Of a stretch of 64,000 nucleotides of DNA, positions 25,813 through 37,751 are shown piece after piece. Within the stretch, counting starts at the first letter, position 1, and every line of letters begins with the position of its first letter. Both the position numbers and the translations under genes were made by a program. Source of the DNA: Tetrahymena thermophila SB210 (Eukaryota; Ciliophora; Oligohymenophorea; Hymenostomatida; Tetrahymenidae); NCBI RefSeq assembly GCF_000189635.1, contig NW_002476157.1:62001-126000 (forward strand). Reading direction: 5' to 3'. The notes beneath the pieces are model-generated. The model made no database searches. It worked only from the letters and a program-made list of their open reading frames with translations, and was not told where the DNA came from.

Positions 25813-28800
25813 TGAATAATATTTTAGCAATCTAATAATTATGTATTTTATTGAAAAATATTTTGATTAATTAGTAAATCTTATTTTTATATCACTAAAT
25901 AAATGTATTTTTTTATATTTTAACTTTTTTCATATTTTTTTTAATTTTCATAATTTTATACTATATGTCCTCAAAACAATTGTACGAATCGTATATGACG
26001 ATGAGAGTTTTTAATTGAATTTTTTTTTTTATAATGAATTCTTCACTAAAGTATGTATGATTTTATGTGAATCGAGGAATTAAGGTATTTTATCATTTTA
26101 TATCTGTATAACTAATCTCTTATCTTTTAAATTACATATTTAAGCTAAGAAAAAAAGTAAGTTAAGTAATAAGTAACACTTATTTCATTCAAAATGTTTG
26201 TTATTTATATGATTAAAATAAATAAATATTTTGAATTATTTGTTTGAGAACACAATCATTGAAAAACAGTTTTTGTTACTCATATTTGCGTAAATACTAA
26301 ATGAATAGTTGATAGAGAAAAATTAAAGTTATTGTAATATTATGGTTTATGATAATAAAAATAATTAAATTCCACATATATACTATATTCAAATATACGC
26401 TATAAGTTTGTCTTTCTCATCAAATTGAAATTTAATTAATTTTAGAAACTCATTAAATAAATTTATTAATTCATTTAATGTATTAAAAAATCATCTTCAA
26501 GTAAATCAAATATATAAATTTTTTCATTTAAGATTACATTTTACTTGACTTAAATTTTGAATTTACAGATATTCAACTATAATTTCACTGAATAACTTTC
26601 TATCATTTCTGATGGCCATGTAAGCTTTCGCCATAATACAACGAGCTACTTTAGCAAAAATTTTACTTATTTTAAAATAAATTTCAATGAATAGAAAATA
26701 ATATTTAAATTTGTAAGTATTTAATATTTGCTATCCATTTAGAATCATGAAATACTTATCAGATAATTCAGTATTCTATAATTTATGGATAGATCATTTT
26801 TATTTTATCTTACATTTGAGAAAAATTTATTTTAGAGATTATTTGATAAACCAGAAAATAAAAGAAATAAACTAAAAATTAATTAAAAAAATATAATCTT
26901 TTTAGGATCAAATGTAACAATATTCAAATTCATCATAATTTAGAAATTAAATTCTGATTAAATTAACCTTTAAATATAAATAAAATTCCATATACTTTAA
27001 TAGAAAGTAAGAATAGAATTGAAAAATTATATTATTATTATATAAGGTAATATTTAAGAAACATCATGACCAGAAATATCTATTATCATTTTTCTTATTA
27101 TTTTTTGATCATTATTATTAAAGCTCTTGGAATAAATGAAGGTTTTGTAAGAATTAAAGAGGATTTATGGTGTAATACTTTTTTCTAATATCTTTTTTAA
27201 TATTTCTAATTATTAATTGTTTATAAGATGTTCCGAAAAATATAATGAACACTACTTTATCTCCAGTCAAATAGAAAGTATTTATGTGTTTTTATACTAT
27301 GCAATACAAAATTATACAAACCTAATTTATATTTGTTTGTGTATGGAAATTAGATAAAATATACTTATTAATAAAAAGTTAGCTTTAATTCATAATAGCA
27401 TTATTTTTAGCTTTTTATATTCCAAAAATCCAAAAGACTTGATAAAATATTTTTCTTTTCCTATAAGTTATATGCAATTACAAATCAATAAGATATTATT
27501 AGATATAAGTTAAATAAAAATAATTTAATAGATTTTAGATATCGCTGTCGTTGTTCCTCTAAGTGGATATTAGTAGTATTTTATTTAAACAATTTGAAAA
27601 AGAAACTCAATCAAACTTTTATCATCCTAAATTAATAAATCATGTATTTTCATTTATTTTTTTTGCTACTATCTCTATCTTATTTGAATGATTTGTTTAA
27701 AAAAATATCTAACTGATTAGATCTTTAGATCTTTAGATTTTATTCTATTATAATAGATTAAATACTATAGATATGATACTCTTTTAAAGAAATTACGCTA
27801 CTTGTTATAAATTTAATTGGTCAATTCTCTTTTTACAGTTTGATCAGGTATTAAACAAAGATAATTTTCTCAAATTCTGAAAATAAGTAGTAAAGGATTC
27901 ATAGAGAGCTAAGTTTAATTTTCATTTTGTATTTAACTTATTTTATAATTAAAACATTTAAATTTAATTTATTTTTATTTTTATAGTTGTTTATCCACCA
28001 AATTTATAATGGAAAATAAAAAAATAATTATAAACAAATCTAGATATTATGGTTATTTTTAATATCATTCACATTTATTAAATAAGATAAATTTTGTAGA
28101 AAAAAAAAAAATTTATTAGTTTATTGGCGTTGAATCAGATACAGATAACTTTTATCACACTTGAGCAAGCTAATTCAGATTTCAAACGTAATTTGTTAAT
28201 TACTAACTCATAAATTTCTAAGTAAAATAATAAAATTAATTTTTCAAATTCATAATATTAGAATGTTGCTATATTTGGTTGATAAATTAAGCTTCTTGAT
28301 ATTTTAATTTATTGAATACTATTAAAAAGTCAATATTGATTCATTTTTTATTTAATTATTTATTCACATAAATTAAGAGCATTTCTCAATGTATTAACTT
28401 ATTATTTTTAACTCTAACTTAATATAATTATCAAAGAGTATATAAAGAAATTAATGAATCAATATCATAAATAGAAATAAGTATTTCTTTTTCTTCATTT
28501 GTTTAAAATAATTATCAAAAAAATTTAGTGCTATTTAAATTTTTCTCTCTTTTATTTTAAATGAAGTAAAATCTAAGAGTTATCAATCAAAAAATTTGCT
28601 AAAATGGAATAAATGTAGTCCTTTTTGCTGTTGTTATTATAACAACATAATCTAAAAAATAAATAAACAATAAGATATATTCTTATAAATTAATGAATTG
28701 TCAAATAAAATATTAGGGTGTGATAGGTGGGAGATGTTTAATTTATCAATTATGAAATACTTTTTATATTTGAATATTTACACAAAGCAGGGGTAAATAC

Positions 28801-29906
28801 CAAGAAAAATAATAGAAAAAAATATTTCTATTGAATACCAGACTCAAAATTTGTAAGGTTTGTAAAATTTATTTAATAAAAATATTTTAATATTTTTTTT
28901 AATTGATAAATTTAAATGCTAAATTATTTTCAATAAAAATTCATTACACTCATTCACTTTATATTACAGTCAAGTTTTCAACTTTAATAAAAGAAATAAT
29001 AATTAATTAATTAATCCATGAATAATACTTGTTAAATGTAAAATATCTAACATTTTTGTAAAAATAGTATTTGAAAACTATAAAATTTTAGATTTATTAA
29101 TCTAATTTTTTGTAATTTTTATTAATATTTACTATAATTTTTAGAAAAAAAATATATAAAAACATTCAATTTATTTTAATATATATTGAATTTTTATTTT
29201 CCTAAAAAGCAATAATTATTTTTGTGTAAGAATTTTTTGAATTAATCAGATTTGCTTACTGACAGTAAGTTATAATAATCAGGCTTATAATAACGTTATC
29301 CTTGAAAATAAAGAAAGTAGGTTTGGATTTGAGTGTAAAAAACTAAGAAATTATTAGAAAAAAATTTTTATGATGCTAGTTAGTAATTTGATTTATGAAT
29401 AGAATTTTAATTTGATAAAAAGTTTATTTTCGATCGCAAAAATTAATTAGAAGATTAATTATGAAATTGATTAAAATATAGATAGATAGATGAAACGCAA
29501 AAACTAAATAATTATAAATTTTTGTTTTTTATTTATTAACCATAAATTTGTTAAAATATTATTTATTTTATATATTCAATTTGTTAAGGGTAAAAGATAT
29601 TTTTATTTGTTTTAAATTCAATATGATAAAGTTCAACAGAGTTAGTATAGAAATATTGTTTATCGTGTGGCCTAATTCTATAGTTATAATAGGTTGTTTC
29701 TTCTTTCATAGATTTTTGCCACTTGAACGGATGAGATAAACTGATTGAAAGCCAGCCTAGATTTAAATCTGTCTTGTTCTTTGGTTGTTAATAAATTTTA
29801 ATAGAAGTAATTTGATAGTTTTTTAATTTTACTGCTCTTAATTTTGCTTATTTTGTTATGGTTGTTAATTAATATAATTTTGTTGAAAAATTCTATTTAT
29901 TTGCTG
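25813..29906. other. 4.1 kb region without a complete gene
   Basis: The longest gap in the window. It contains a gene-like exon set at about 26.35-27.7 kb (listed separately), a 64-codon ATG-to-TGA frame at 28561..28755 with one hydrophobic segment (VVLFAVVIITT), and a 66-codon hydrophobic frame at 29548..29748. Neither short frame is supported by anything else. A small AGATCTTT direct repeat lies at 27716-27740. Confidence 0.5.
26352..27690 (+). pseudogene. gene-like exon series, unresolved or decaying membrane protein gene
   Basis: Not recognised. A frame open from 26352 to 26712 contains ordinary-looking protein (NFTEQLSIISDGHVSF, RHNTTSYFSKNF with N-glycosylation sites) and ends exactly at a GTAAGT donor. 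A 30 bp candidate intron (26713..26742) ends in TTTAG, and an 88-codon segment follows in phase 0 to another donor (GTAAGA at 27007). Further on, a frame open from about 27111 to 27593 (YNEHYFISSQIESIYVFLYY and onward) is rich in Ile, Leu, Tyr and Lys, then another short block (KETQSNFYHPKLINHVFSF). I could not find a start codon or a continuous model. Chance open frames of this size occur in such AT-rich DNA, so this is either a poorly resolved real gene or one in decay. Confidence 0.35.
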
Positions 29907-31340
29907 TCAATTTTAAGAAATCTAAAATTTATTTTTTTACAGCTTTGAGAAGTAAGACATTTCTTCTTAAGCTTTAGCTTTTGTTTTTCTAATTTTTTTC
30001 TTTTTTTATCCAAGATTTTCTAGTTCTTTTTCATAATATTTTTCTAAAAACATAGAAGAGAAGACACTTTCTTAAAATTCCTCTTCTAATTGACTTTACT
30101 TATAGGTCTTTGATGCATCTGATTAGCGATATAGCATCAGTTATCTTAATGCGAGTGGATGAAAAGAGAATTTCATTATTACTAGATAATCTATAAGAAG
30201 ATACTTTACTTCTGAACTGCCTTAATTAGAATAAGGTAGAAGGTTTTGATTTAATGGATAATACTCAAATTAAATCGTAGATTTTATTCTAAACCCATCA
30301 AAAGTCATAATTTCAACTTCTTATTTCTGATATCCTCTTTATGAATTTTCTTTACTTACCATCATCAAGCGACCCATTGAAATATTAAATTAAGTTTTCC
30401 AGTCAAAAAATGAAATACTGCCCTTACGAAGAGCAATTTTAGCCATTTCTTCAGAGGACACCCCCAAAATTTCAAGCAGCAAAGGACTAAAACACTATGC
30501 TTTTTGAGTGTAAAAATCTTCTTCATCTCCAAAACCAATGTATGAACAAAAGAATTCATTAGGGTTTTGCTTTGATAAAATAGCTTTTGCGTTTTAATAA
30601 GAACTTTCTCTTCTTGTTGTTTTATCAATTTCATTAATTTCTTCCTATTTACTTTATAGTTGTTATCTCTTATAGTCAACATATTGTTAGTATTATTCAA
30701 CTAGTTTTGCCATTTGTAAGGCTTTAGCAGTACCCAAGGAATAAAGCATTTATGGCAAAAATTTAAATTAAAAGAGGGGCTGCTAGCGTTGTTCAAGTTG
30801 TAGCATCAAAGACTTATTTTAAAGAGTGTAAGTGTTAGGACACATTTTATGAAATGAAGTATCAATACCATTCAACGTCTCATCGTCCATATTATTCATT
30901 ACCCAGCGTAGATCTATAACCATTTCTCCACCCAAATTATAAGTATACTGTGTTGATGGGCTATTCAGTATTTTTAATTAATATTAAGTTGGGATATATA
31001 TATAGTTAGCTTGTACAGCAATTTATTTTGTTTATTAAGCTTTTTTACATAAGCTTAAGGTATTAATTGCTTTTTATTAAAGAAAATGTAATTAACTAGG
31101 AGTATCAGTACAGTTAGCATCTAAACCCATATCTTCAGTTATAAATTCAATAGATTACAACGGATGAATATTTATGCTTGAATTTTGTTTGTTATGAGTT
31201 GTTGATAGTGAATCACCACTAAATTCTTCATAAATCTTTTATTGATGTTAATTATTTTACTCTTAAGCCTCAAGTAAAGTGAGTGATGGAGATTATTGAG
31301 TTAGTTAACTGAAGCTATGTTATTAGCGATCTTCAATCAT
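29907..31340 (-). CDS. protein with a PAS-like region, function unknown
   Basis: Intronless frame of 477 residues from ATG 31340 (MIEDRQQHSFSQLTQQSP) to TGA 29907. Upstream the same frame stays open for about 40 codons, so a further 5' exon or an earlier start is possible. The N-terminal half is Gln/Ser/Asn-rich; residues ~150-250 are helical with many Gln. Around residues 255-340, FCSYIGFGDEEDFY, SPLLLEILGVSSEEMAKIAL and then EVEIMTFDGFRIKSTIQFEY follow the order of a PAS fold (the LLEILGVSSEE helix and a TFDG turn). It resembles the PAS-like regions of some fungal transcription regulators, but no DNA-binding motif is visible. The C-terminus is strongly basic (QKKKKIRKTKAKAQ). A sensory or regulatory role is inference only. 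Confidence 0.75.
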
Positions 31341-32748
31341 TTATGATGTTTTATTTATATGAATAAATTATTTAGAGTTTTGTCTAAAATCAAATGAGCT
31401 ATCGAGTATTTTATTAATGGAGGTGATTGCACAGATTTATTTGATTTTAAAAGTTCGTTCTTTTTGCTTTTTTTATTTCAATTTTACTTTTTTTAGATAG
31501 AAATAGTAAATAATTTAGTGGCTTTTTAATTACAATTAATTACATTAGAAAAAATTAAATCATTTAAAGTTAATATTTAATAAGAATTTTATGTGGTTTT
31601 TAAAATTAAGTTATGGTGCAATTTCTTCAATACAGATTTGATAGAACAAAGGATAATTAAAAAGTGATTCATTCATCCGTCCATTAACAAGTATTTTTTA
31701 ATAAAATAATCAAAAAGCAAAACAAATCAAAACAAAACAAAACATAATTTTTTTGAGATAGTAAAAATCATAACAAGTATTATTAACTTTTTAAAGACAG
31801 ATAGATAGATACATTATTTTTTTGTAAACGACATATATTTAGGATTGATTAAATTACTTCCCACTAAATCTTTGTGTCTTTGTTATTTATTTTTTGTTAT
31901 TTTTATCTTTTACTTCTAAATTAGCAATTTAGTACCTGAAATACTTTTTATCTAAAATCAGAATTGCACAGAAATAATATTTTTTAATATACTCACTAAA
32001 ATTCTAACTAAATTGATTAAAAGTTGCAAAATAATATTATCTTAAAAATTTAACTTTAGATATATTTTCAGATAAGCTATTTTATTTTTTATTTATGCTA
32101 ACCCAATCCATAGTTATCAAATTCCTAAATATTAAGAGATGATTTATTTATAAACAAAATTTTTCTAATAATAGAAGAAAAAATATATTTAATTTTCTGA
32201 AATACCTTTTTAAAAAATATCATTTGCTTAAATCATTATTGAATACTTTTAGATACTGTAATTTCTTTTTTATTAAGGCAAACTCTGAAAAAACTTTTTC
32301 ATTCAAATGATATCTAAATATGACTTATCAAAAACCACTTTTTCAAAATTATATGACTTGGACTTATTATATGAGAAATTACAGTATTTATTTATTTTAA
32401 AAATTAGTAAGAGTAATCTTTAGATAAGCTATGCTAAAGAGGTACTCTTTAATGAAATTTAGAAAAGCTTTACTGAATTTAATTAAGGGGAGAAAAATCA
32501 TAAAATAGAATAACCGTCTATTATAAAATTTAAGTGTAATTAGGTCAAACCGAAGCGACTATAACGCTAGAACCATTTGATAATCTTTTAATCATTTTAG
32601 TTAATTTGTATAGAAATAAAAAACAAGTACAATACATTCATGATTAATTAGTATTAAAATAATAAATATTTCTATTAGTAGTTAATGTAATTTTTTTCAT
32701 AAAAATATGAATAAATCCTTCCTTTTAATTTATTTTTATTTAAGCTAC
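31341..32748. other. AT-rich intergenic spacer with one GC-richer island
   Basis: Upstream of the PAS-like gene and downstream of the acyl-CoA synthetase. A GC-richer patch at about 32540-32582 (aggtcaaaccgaagcgac onward) stands out from the background but does not fold by eye as a tRNA. No coding frame supported. Confidence 0.6.
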
Positions 32749-35720
32749 TCAGAGTCTAGGAACAGGTTACTGTGCAGAAGTATTTTTTTTCTTTAGGAGA
32801 CCATAACTTTCAACATCAGCTTGTATTTTAGGAATTACTGAGGCATCATCGATAGTAGGAGGGATCTTTTCTATTTTTTCTCCATCTACAATTTTTTTAA
32901 GTGTTTGTCTTAAGATTTTACCACTTCTGGTCTTTGGTAGCTTATCAACTAGAATGCAGTTATTAAAAGAAGCGACGGGTCCTTTTTGTTATTTAAAAAT
33001 TAATTTTTCAAAAATCTTATTTAAAATTTAATTAATATTTGGTAGTATTTTTATTTATTTATTTCATAAACACATTTCAAAAGCTAAATCCTTGAAAAAA
33101 AATATTTGTTTATCCAGTAAAACTTGTAAAAATTAAAGTTTATAATAATTTTTAAAGTTTTTAAAAACCAAAATAGCCTATGCATTTTATTTAGCCTTAA
33201 TTCAAGGTTTTCTTACTAATTGTTTTTTTTTTTTTTCGATTATATTTAACTGAATACAAAATGTAGGATGAAATCAGTAATTAAAGTATTTAAAAAAACT
33301 AAGTTGCAAATTAAATAAATACCTATTTCTTATCTAACTATTGTTGTACATTCTTTTTCGAATTATTTTAAGTCTATGTTACCACCTTATTTAGCAACTA
33401 CAAAACCAATGGGAATTTCTCCTTTGAAATCGTCTACTTTTGCTACAACAGCTGCTTCAACAATATTTGGATGCTTGAGGAGAGCTTCTTCCATAGCTGC
33501 AGTAGATAATCTGTGGCCAGCAGTGTTAATGATATCATCTATTCTAGCCATAACATTTAAATATCCTTTATCATCGAAGTAACCACTGTCACCAGCTAAG
33601 TAGTATCCTGGTGATTCAGCTAAATACTTTTAAATAAAGGCTTCATCATTGTTATATAAGGTAAGCATAAATGAAGGAGGCATGGGGAGTTTAATGCAAA
33701 TTCTTCCAAGCTTATTTGGTTCAGTGACTTCCTTATTATCTTAATCAAGGATGCGGACATCAAAACCAGGAGCAGGCTTAATTGCTGAACCAGGTTTAAT
33801 TGGGTGTGTGTAAAGATTCTATAGTATAATTTAAAACTTAATACAATATGCAAAATTTTATATGTTACCTTATAATTGCATGAAATAATCCAACCAGTCT
33901 CAGTTTACCAATAGTTATCATTGATCAAAACTGGTACATGCTTTTGAATCCATTCATATGTTGGCACATCACATCTTTCACCAGCCATAGATATGGCTTA
34001 TAAAGAAGAGATATCGAACTTCTTAATCCAATCGCCATTCAAATCATCTCTAAATTTAAGTTCAAAAAATTAATTAATTAATTAATAAACTATTAAATTT
34101 TCAATTAAACTTTAAAAAATTGTTGTTAGAAATAATTTAGCCAAATAAAAATAAAATAAGTAAATAAGTTAGTATCTTTTGTAAACCAAGCATGCGTTTG
34201 GGAAATTTAATTAAAAACACTTTCAGATTGAAGAATTATTAAAAAATAAATTAGATCTAAATTAAATACTTTCTGATAGCTCTTAGAGCAGTTGGGGCAG
34301 TGTAAAGACCCTTAACTCTATATTTTTCAATGATTCTCCAGAATTAACCAGGATCAGGAGTACCAGTTGGTTTACCCTCATACAAAACTGTTGTAGCACC
34401 TTTTTTATTTAATAAAATTATGATTAAATAAATTTATATTTTTTTAGAAAGCTTGCGATTAATTTTTTTTTGTTGATTTCAAAAAATTAATAAAAAATTT
34501 TGGATAGATATTTTCTTTTAATCAATCAACCTTATTGCAATAGACAAAATTTTTTGATTAGTCTTTTTAGCTATTAAAACAAATTTTTATTAAAATTGCT
34601 GATTTTTGGATTTTTGATGATAATTTACTAATTGCTTCTTTCTATAAATAAGTTAATAAAAATGATCTATTTGCTAAATGAAAAAAGTGTTTTGTTTAAA
34701 ATCTTTGAAAAAAAATTATTTGAATTCTATTATTAATCAACTTCATTAAGTTGAAGATTTTGTTTTTTAAGATTTACCTCTAATAAGGGGTCCATAAACT
34801 ATGAAATGATGTCCAACAACCCAACCAATATCACTTCCAGAGAAATAAACATCACCTTTATGAATATCCATAATATGTTACATAGTCCATGAGGTAGCAA
34901 CACAGGTACCAGCTGTATCTCTCACTATACCCTTGGGTTATCCAGTAGTTCCTGAAGTATAAAGAATATACAATGGGTGATCTCCTTCAACAGGGACACA
35001 GTCAACTTTTTCAGCAAACAACATTGAAGAATGATAGTCGAAATCTCTACCAACTTTAATGGGAGCAGTCACTTTGTCACCTCTTTACAAAAGTAAAACT
35101 TTAATACCTTATACTCCAGATATGTCAATAGCTTCATCTAAAATCTACTTATAGTTAATAACTTTACCAGGTTCAAACCCATAAGATGCACCTAATATCA
35201 AAGCAGGTTTAGAGTCTTAAATACGACCTGATAACTCTTTAGCAGCAAATCCACCAAAGACAACAGAATGAATAGCTCCTATTCTAGCACAGGCAAGCAT
35301 ACCAAAGACAGCTTCAGGGACCATGGGCATATAGATAATTACTCTATCACCCTTCTTAACACCTAATTTTCTATAAACACCAGCAAGTCTTGATACATTA
35401 TCAAGCAACTCAGCCCAAGTGTAGGCCTTTTCTGTACCTAAGTATCCACATACATATTAAATAGCTGTCTAGTTTGCAAGTTCTCCAACATGACGGTCAA
35501 CAGCATTGTAGCACATGTTAACTCTGCTATCTTTGAACCAACGCCAGAAACCAGGATTAGGGTGAGATCTATCTAAAATGACATCAGGTTTCTTGTACCA
35601 ATCAACTAAATAGGTTTAATCTCTCCAAAAGTCTTCACGAGTTTTATCGTTTGTAGCCTTATCGAAAGCTATTTGGTAAGCATTATTGGGGTGGCTCATT
35701 CTATTTATAATGAAAGACAT
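32749..35720 (-). CDS. short-chain acyl-CoA synthetase, ACSS3/PrpE type (propionate/acetate-CoA ligase)
   Basis: AMP-forming ligase activating propionate or acetate to the CoA thioester. Five exons (introns 34400..34777, 34050..34269, 33819..33868, 32982..33322) give 660 residues. The N-terminus [20 protein letters not shown] leads into [15 protein letters not shown], then [19 protein letters not shown] (ATP/AMP loop, near residue 255), which in this form is typical of ACSS3/PrpE rather than ACSS1/2. Also visible are the NDNYWQTETGW motif, the hinge region [16 protein letters not shown], and the acetylatable catalytic lysine in [12 protein letters not shown] near residue 600. It ends SAQQPVPRL, a weak PTS1-like tripeptide. 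An alternative basic 5' exon may exist upstream (35763-35955). Subcellular location is open. Confidence 0.94.
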
Positions 35721-35762
35721 TTTATAAGCTTTGATAATAAAATGGAGCTATAAAAATTATTT

Positions 35763-35955
35763 ACTTACTTATTTTAATGAAGATTGTAGTCTTTTTGAAT
35801 ATATTTAATTTGTTGCTATTTTTTTGGTAAATTAAAGATTTGATATCTTTATGCTTAATATTATTAATAACTATATTATTTTTGATATTGGTCAAGTATT
35901 TATAAGACGTATTAATATGCAATAATCGCTTTGTTTTGAAGTGTAAATTACTCAC
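35763..35955 (-). other. possible alternative 5' exon encoding a basic leader for the acyl-CoA synthetase
   Basis: A minus-strand frame starts MSNLHFKTKRLLHINTSYKY and reads ~64 residues with about twenty Lys/Arg/His and only one acidic residue. It runs into a GTAAAT donor; splicing to TAAATAG just before ATG 35699 would keep the frame and give KISK joined to [13 protein letters not shown] mitochondrial presequence would look like this, but Lys/Asn/Ile-rich peptides are also common by chance here. Confidence 0.3.
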
Positions 35956-36499
35956 TTAAAAAATTACTGCAAATCTTATAATAACTGGTAAATTATGGTA
36001 TTCAAAAATAAAAACTTTATATCAACATTAAACCCAACCTATAAAAATATCAATTTTAAATCCTCGTACTATTGTTTAACAAGAATTACATAATATAAAA
36101 TGTTAAATAATACATTATTTATTTTAGCAAAAGTTGTTCATTTAAATAAAAGAATTTTTTTAGTTGTTTAGAATTCTGAAAGTGACGTAAAATATATCTC
36201 AAATGAAGAAGAATAAACCTTTGCTTTCAATTTATTAATCAAATTTGAATAAATCTATAAAAATGGTAATATATCTCTAAAAAATCTGAAACGCAATCAT
36301 ATTTTTAAATTCTAGAACAGCTCCTTAATTTAATCTCTACTCTAATCTCACTCCTTTTATTACGACATATTTTTTGCCAGATGAAATATAAATATTTCCA
36401 ATAAAAATAAACATTTTTTTACCACTTACATCTAGTTAATTTTTAATTTTTGTGGTCAAATTGAAGAATTTGTAATTAGTGGCTTAAAATAGTAAATTT

Positions 36500-37620
36500 A
36501 CTAAGAATTAATACAAGTTATAATTAATATCTGTACAACTCCAACAAAATCTTAATCATTTACATATCAAAAAGCGCTTTATCAGAAATAATCTTTAAAA
36601 TATATTTTGTTCACCTCGCTTAAACATTTTTCTAGCAGTATCAATTTTTTTTCAAAGTTCTCCAATAATAATATCAAAGTTTTTAACTTAACATTTACAA
36701 CATATATCCTTAAAACCAATAAAATGTAGAAATTTACAATAATTTTTAAATTTTGTTCATGTATAATAGCATTTTAACTTGAAGTAATTAAAAATCGAAT
36801 AATAATTCATCTTTAATTTTATGCAATTTGAATCGATTGCATAATCAAAGCTTCATATATTATTATTTAATAGATATAAATAGAATGAAGAAATATACCA
36901 TCATAGGTATAGTGGATTTTTGAATTTATTACCTAACTTTAGAAATGAATTTAATCATCTTTTATAATTATAAACGAATAATTAAGAGTTTGACTTGAAA
37001 ATATCATTACAAATTTCATAAAATTTCTTAACTTCGTCATCTTTTCTTAATATCTTATAATTAAGATTTAATTTCAAAATTATACTTTAAACAGATTTCT
37101 AAAATTTATATTATTACTTATTGGACTTAATTTTAAGTATCCTATGCCTTTTAAAGTAAATTTCTAAAAATTTCAAGCCATACATAGTTTTCCTTGGACA
37201 CTACTATTTATGTCATACATAAATGCTATATTAGTTCAATATATTTATAGCAAAATGTAGAATATTAAAAAAACAATTTAGTTTTTGAGATAATTCAAGA
37301 AATTTAAAATAGATTTCAAATAAATTTACAATGAAACAATTTTTATAAATTTGCATAAAATGACCTATAATTAACAGCTGGTGCATTCATACATAGCTTA
37401 ATATATATATTATTGTGAATAATTAACATTTAAATATACTATGTTAATCATTTTGCAAAGAGATAGTTCTCTGTTAAAATACTGTTTTTAGTAATAATAT
37501 ATAGTTGTCTGCTCTTAAATTTCCATCAGTAATTAAAAACTTTGATTTCAAAATCTGTGAAGCTTTTATAGCTTGCATCACTTAAATTAAAGTCCTTTAT
37601 AAGTTTCATCAGAAATAAGT
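36500..37620 (-). pseudogene. weak, interrupted gene-like stretches
   Basis: Minus-strand segments with protein-like composition, such as VMQAIKASQILKSKF with ITDGNLRADNYILL near 37.5 kb, KILRKDDEVKKFYEICNDIF near 37.0 kb and KKIDTARKMFKRGEQNIFQR near 36.6 kb. TGA codons separate them. The spacing of stops is close to what AT-rich DNA gives by chance, so a decayed helical-repeat gene is only a possibility. Confidence 0.2.
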
Positions 37621-37751
37621 AGAAATAAATTGGTTAATTAGAAGCAATTTGAATAGTTTATGGTTGAAAAAAATATGAAACAATTTTACACAAAATAACC
37701 AAAAAAATAAAGTTTATATTGCTAATATTTTAGAAGAGCAATTAAGATTAT

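Larger units (their letters stand above)
35721..37751. other. spacer with possible 5' exon and weak gene-like traces
   Basis: Contains the candidate leader exon at 35763-35955 next to the acyl-CoA synthetase, and minus-strand coding-like stretches between about 36.5 and 37.6 kb. TGA codons interrupt these at roughly chance spacing. No complete gene can be drawn. Confidence 0.5.

Noticed and set aside
28561-28755. 64-codon plus-strand frame MKQNLRVINQKICQ with one hydrophobic stretch
   Set aside because: No family, no conserved context; kept only as a note in the gap entry.
29548-29748. 66-codon hydrophobic plus-strand frame ending LPLERMRQTD
   Set aside because: Too short and without other support; might be real but nothing distinguishes it from chance.
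29640-29760. Slightly GC-richer stretch considered as a tRNA or snoRNA
   Set aside because: No cloverleaf by eye, no clear C/D boxes (only a partial ggatgaga and ctga).
37260-37440. Idea that the traces near 37 kb are a degraded WD40 copy of the neighbouring gene
   Set aside because: None of the blocks carries GH or WD dipeptides or the blade spacing; composition is helical instead.
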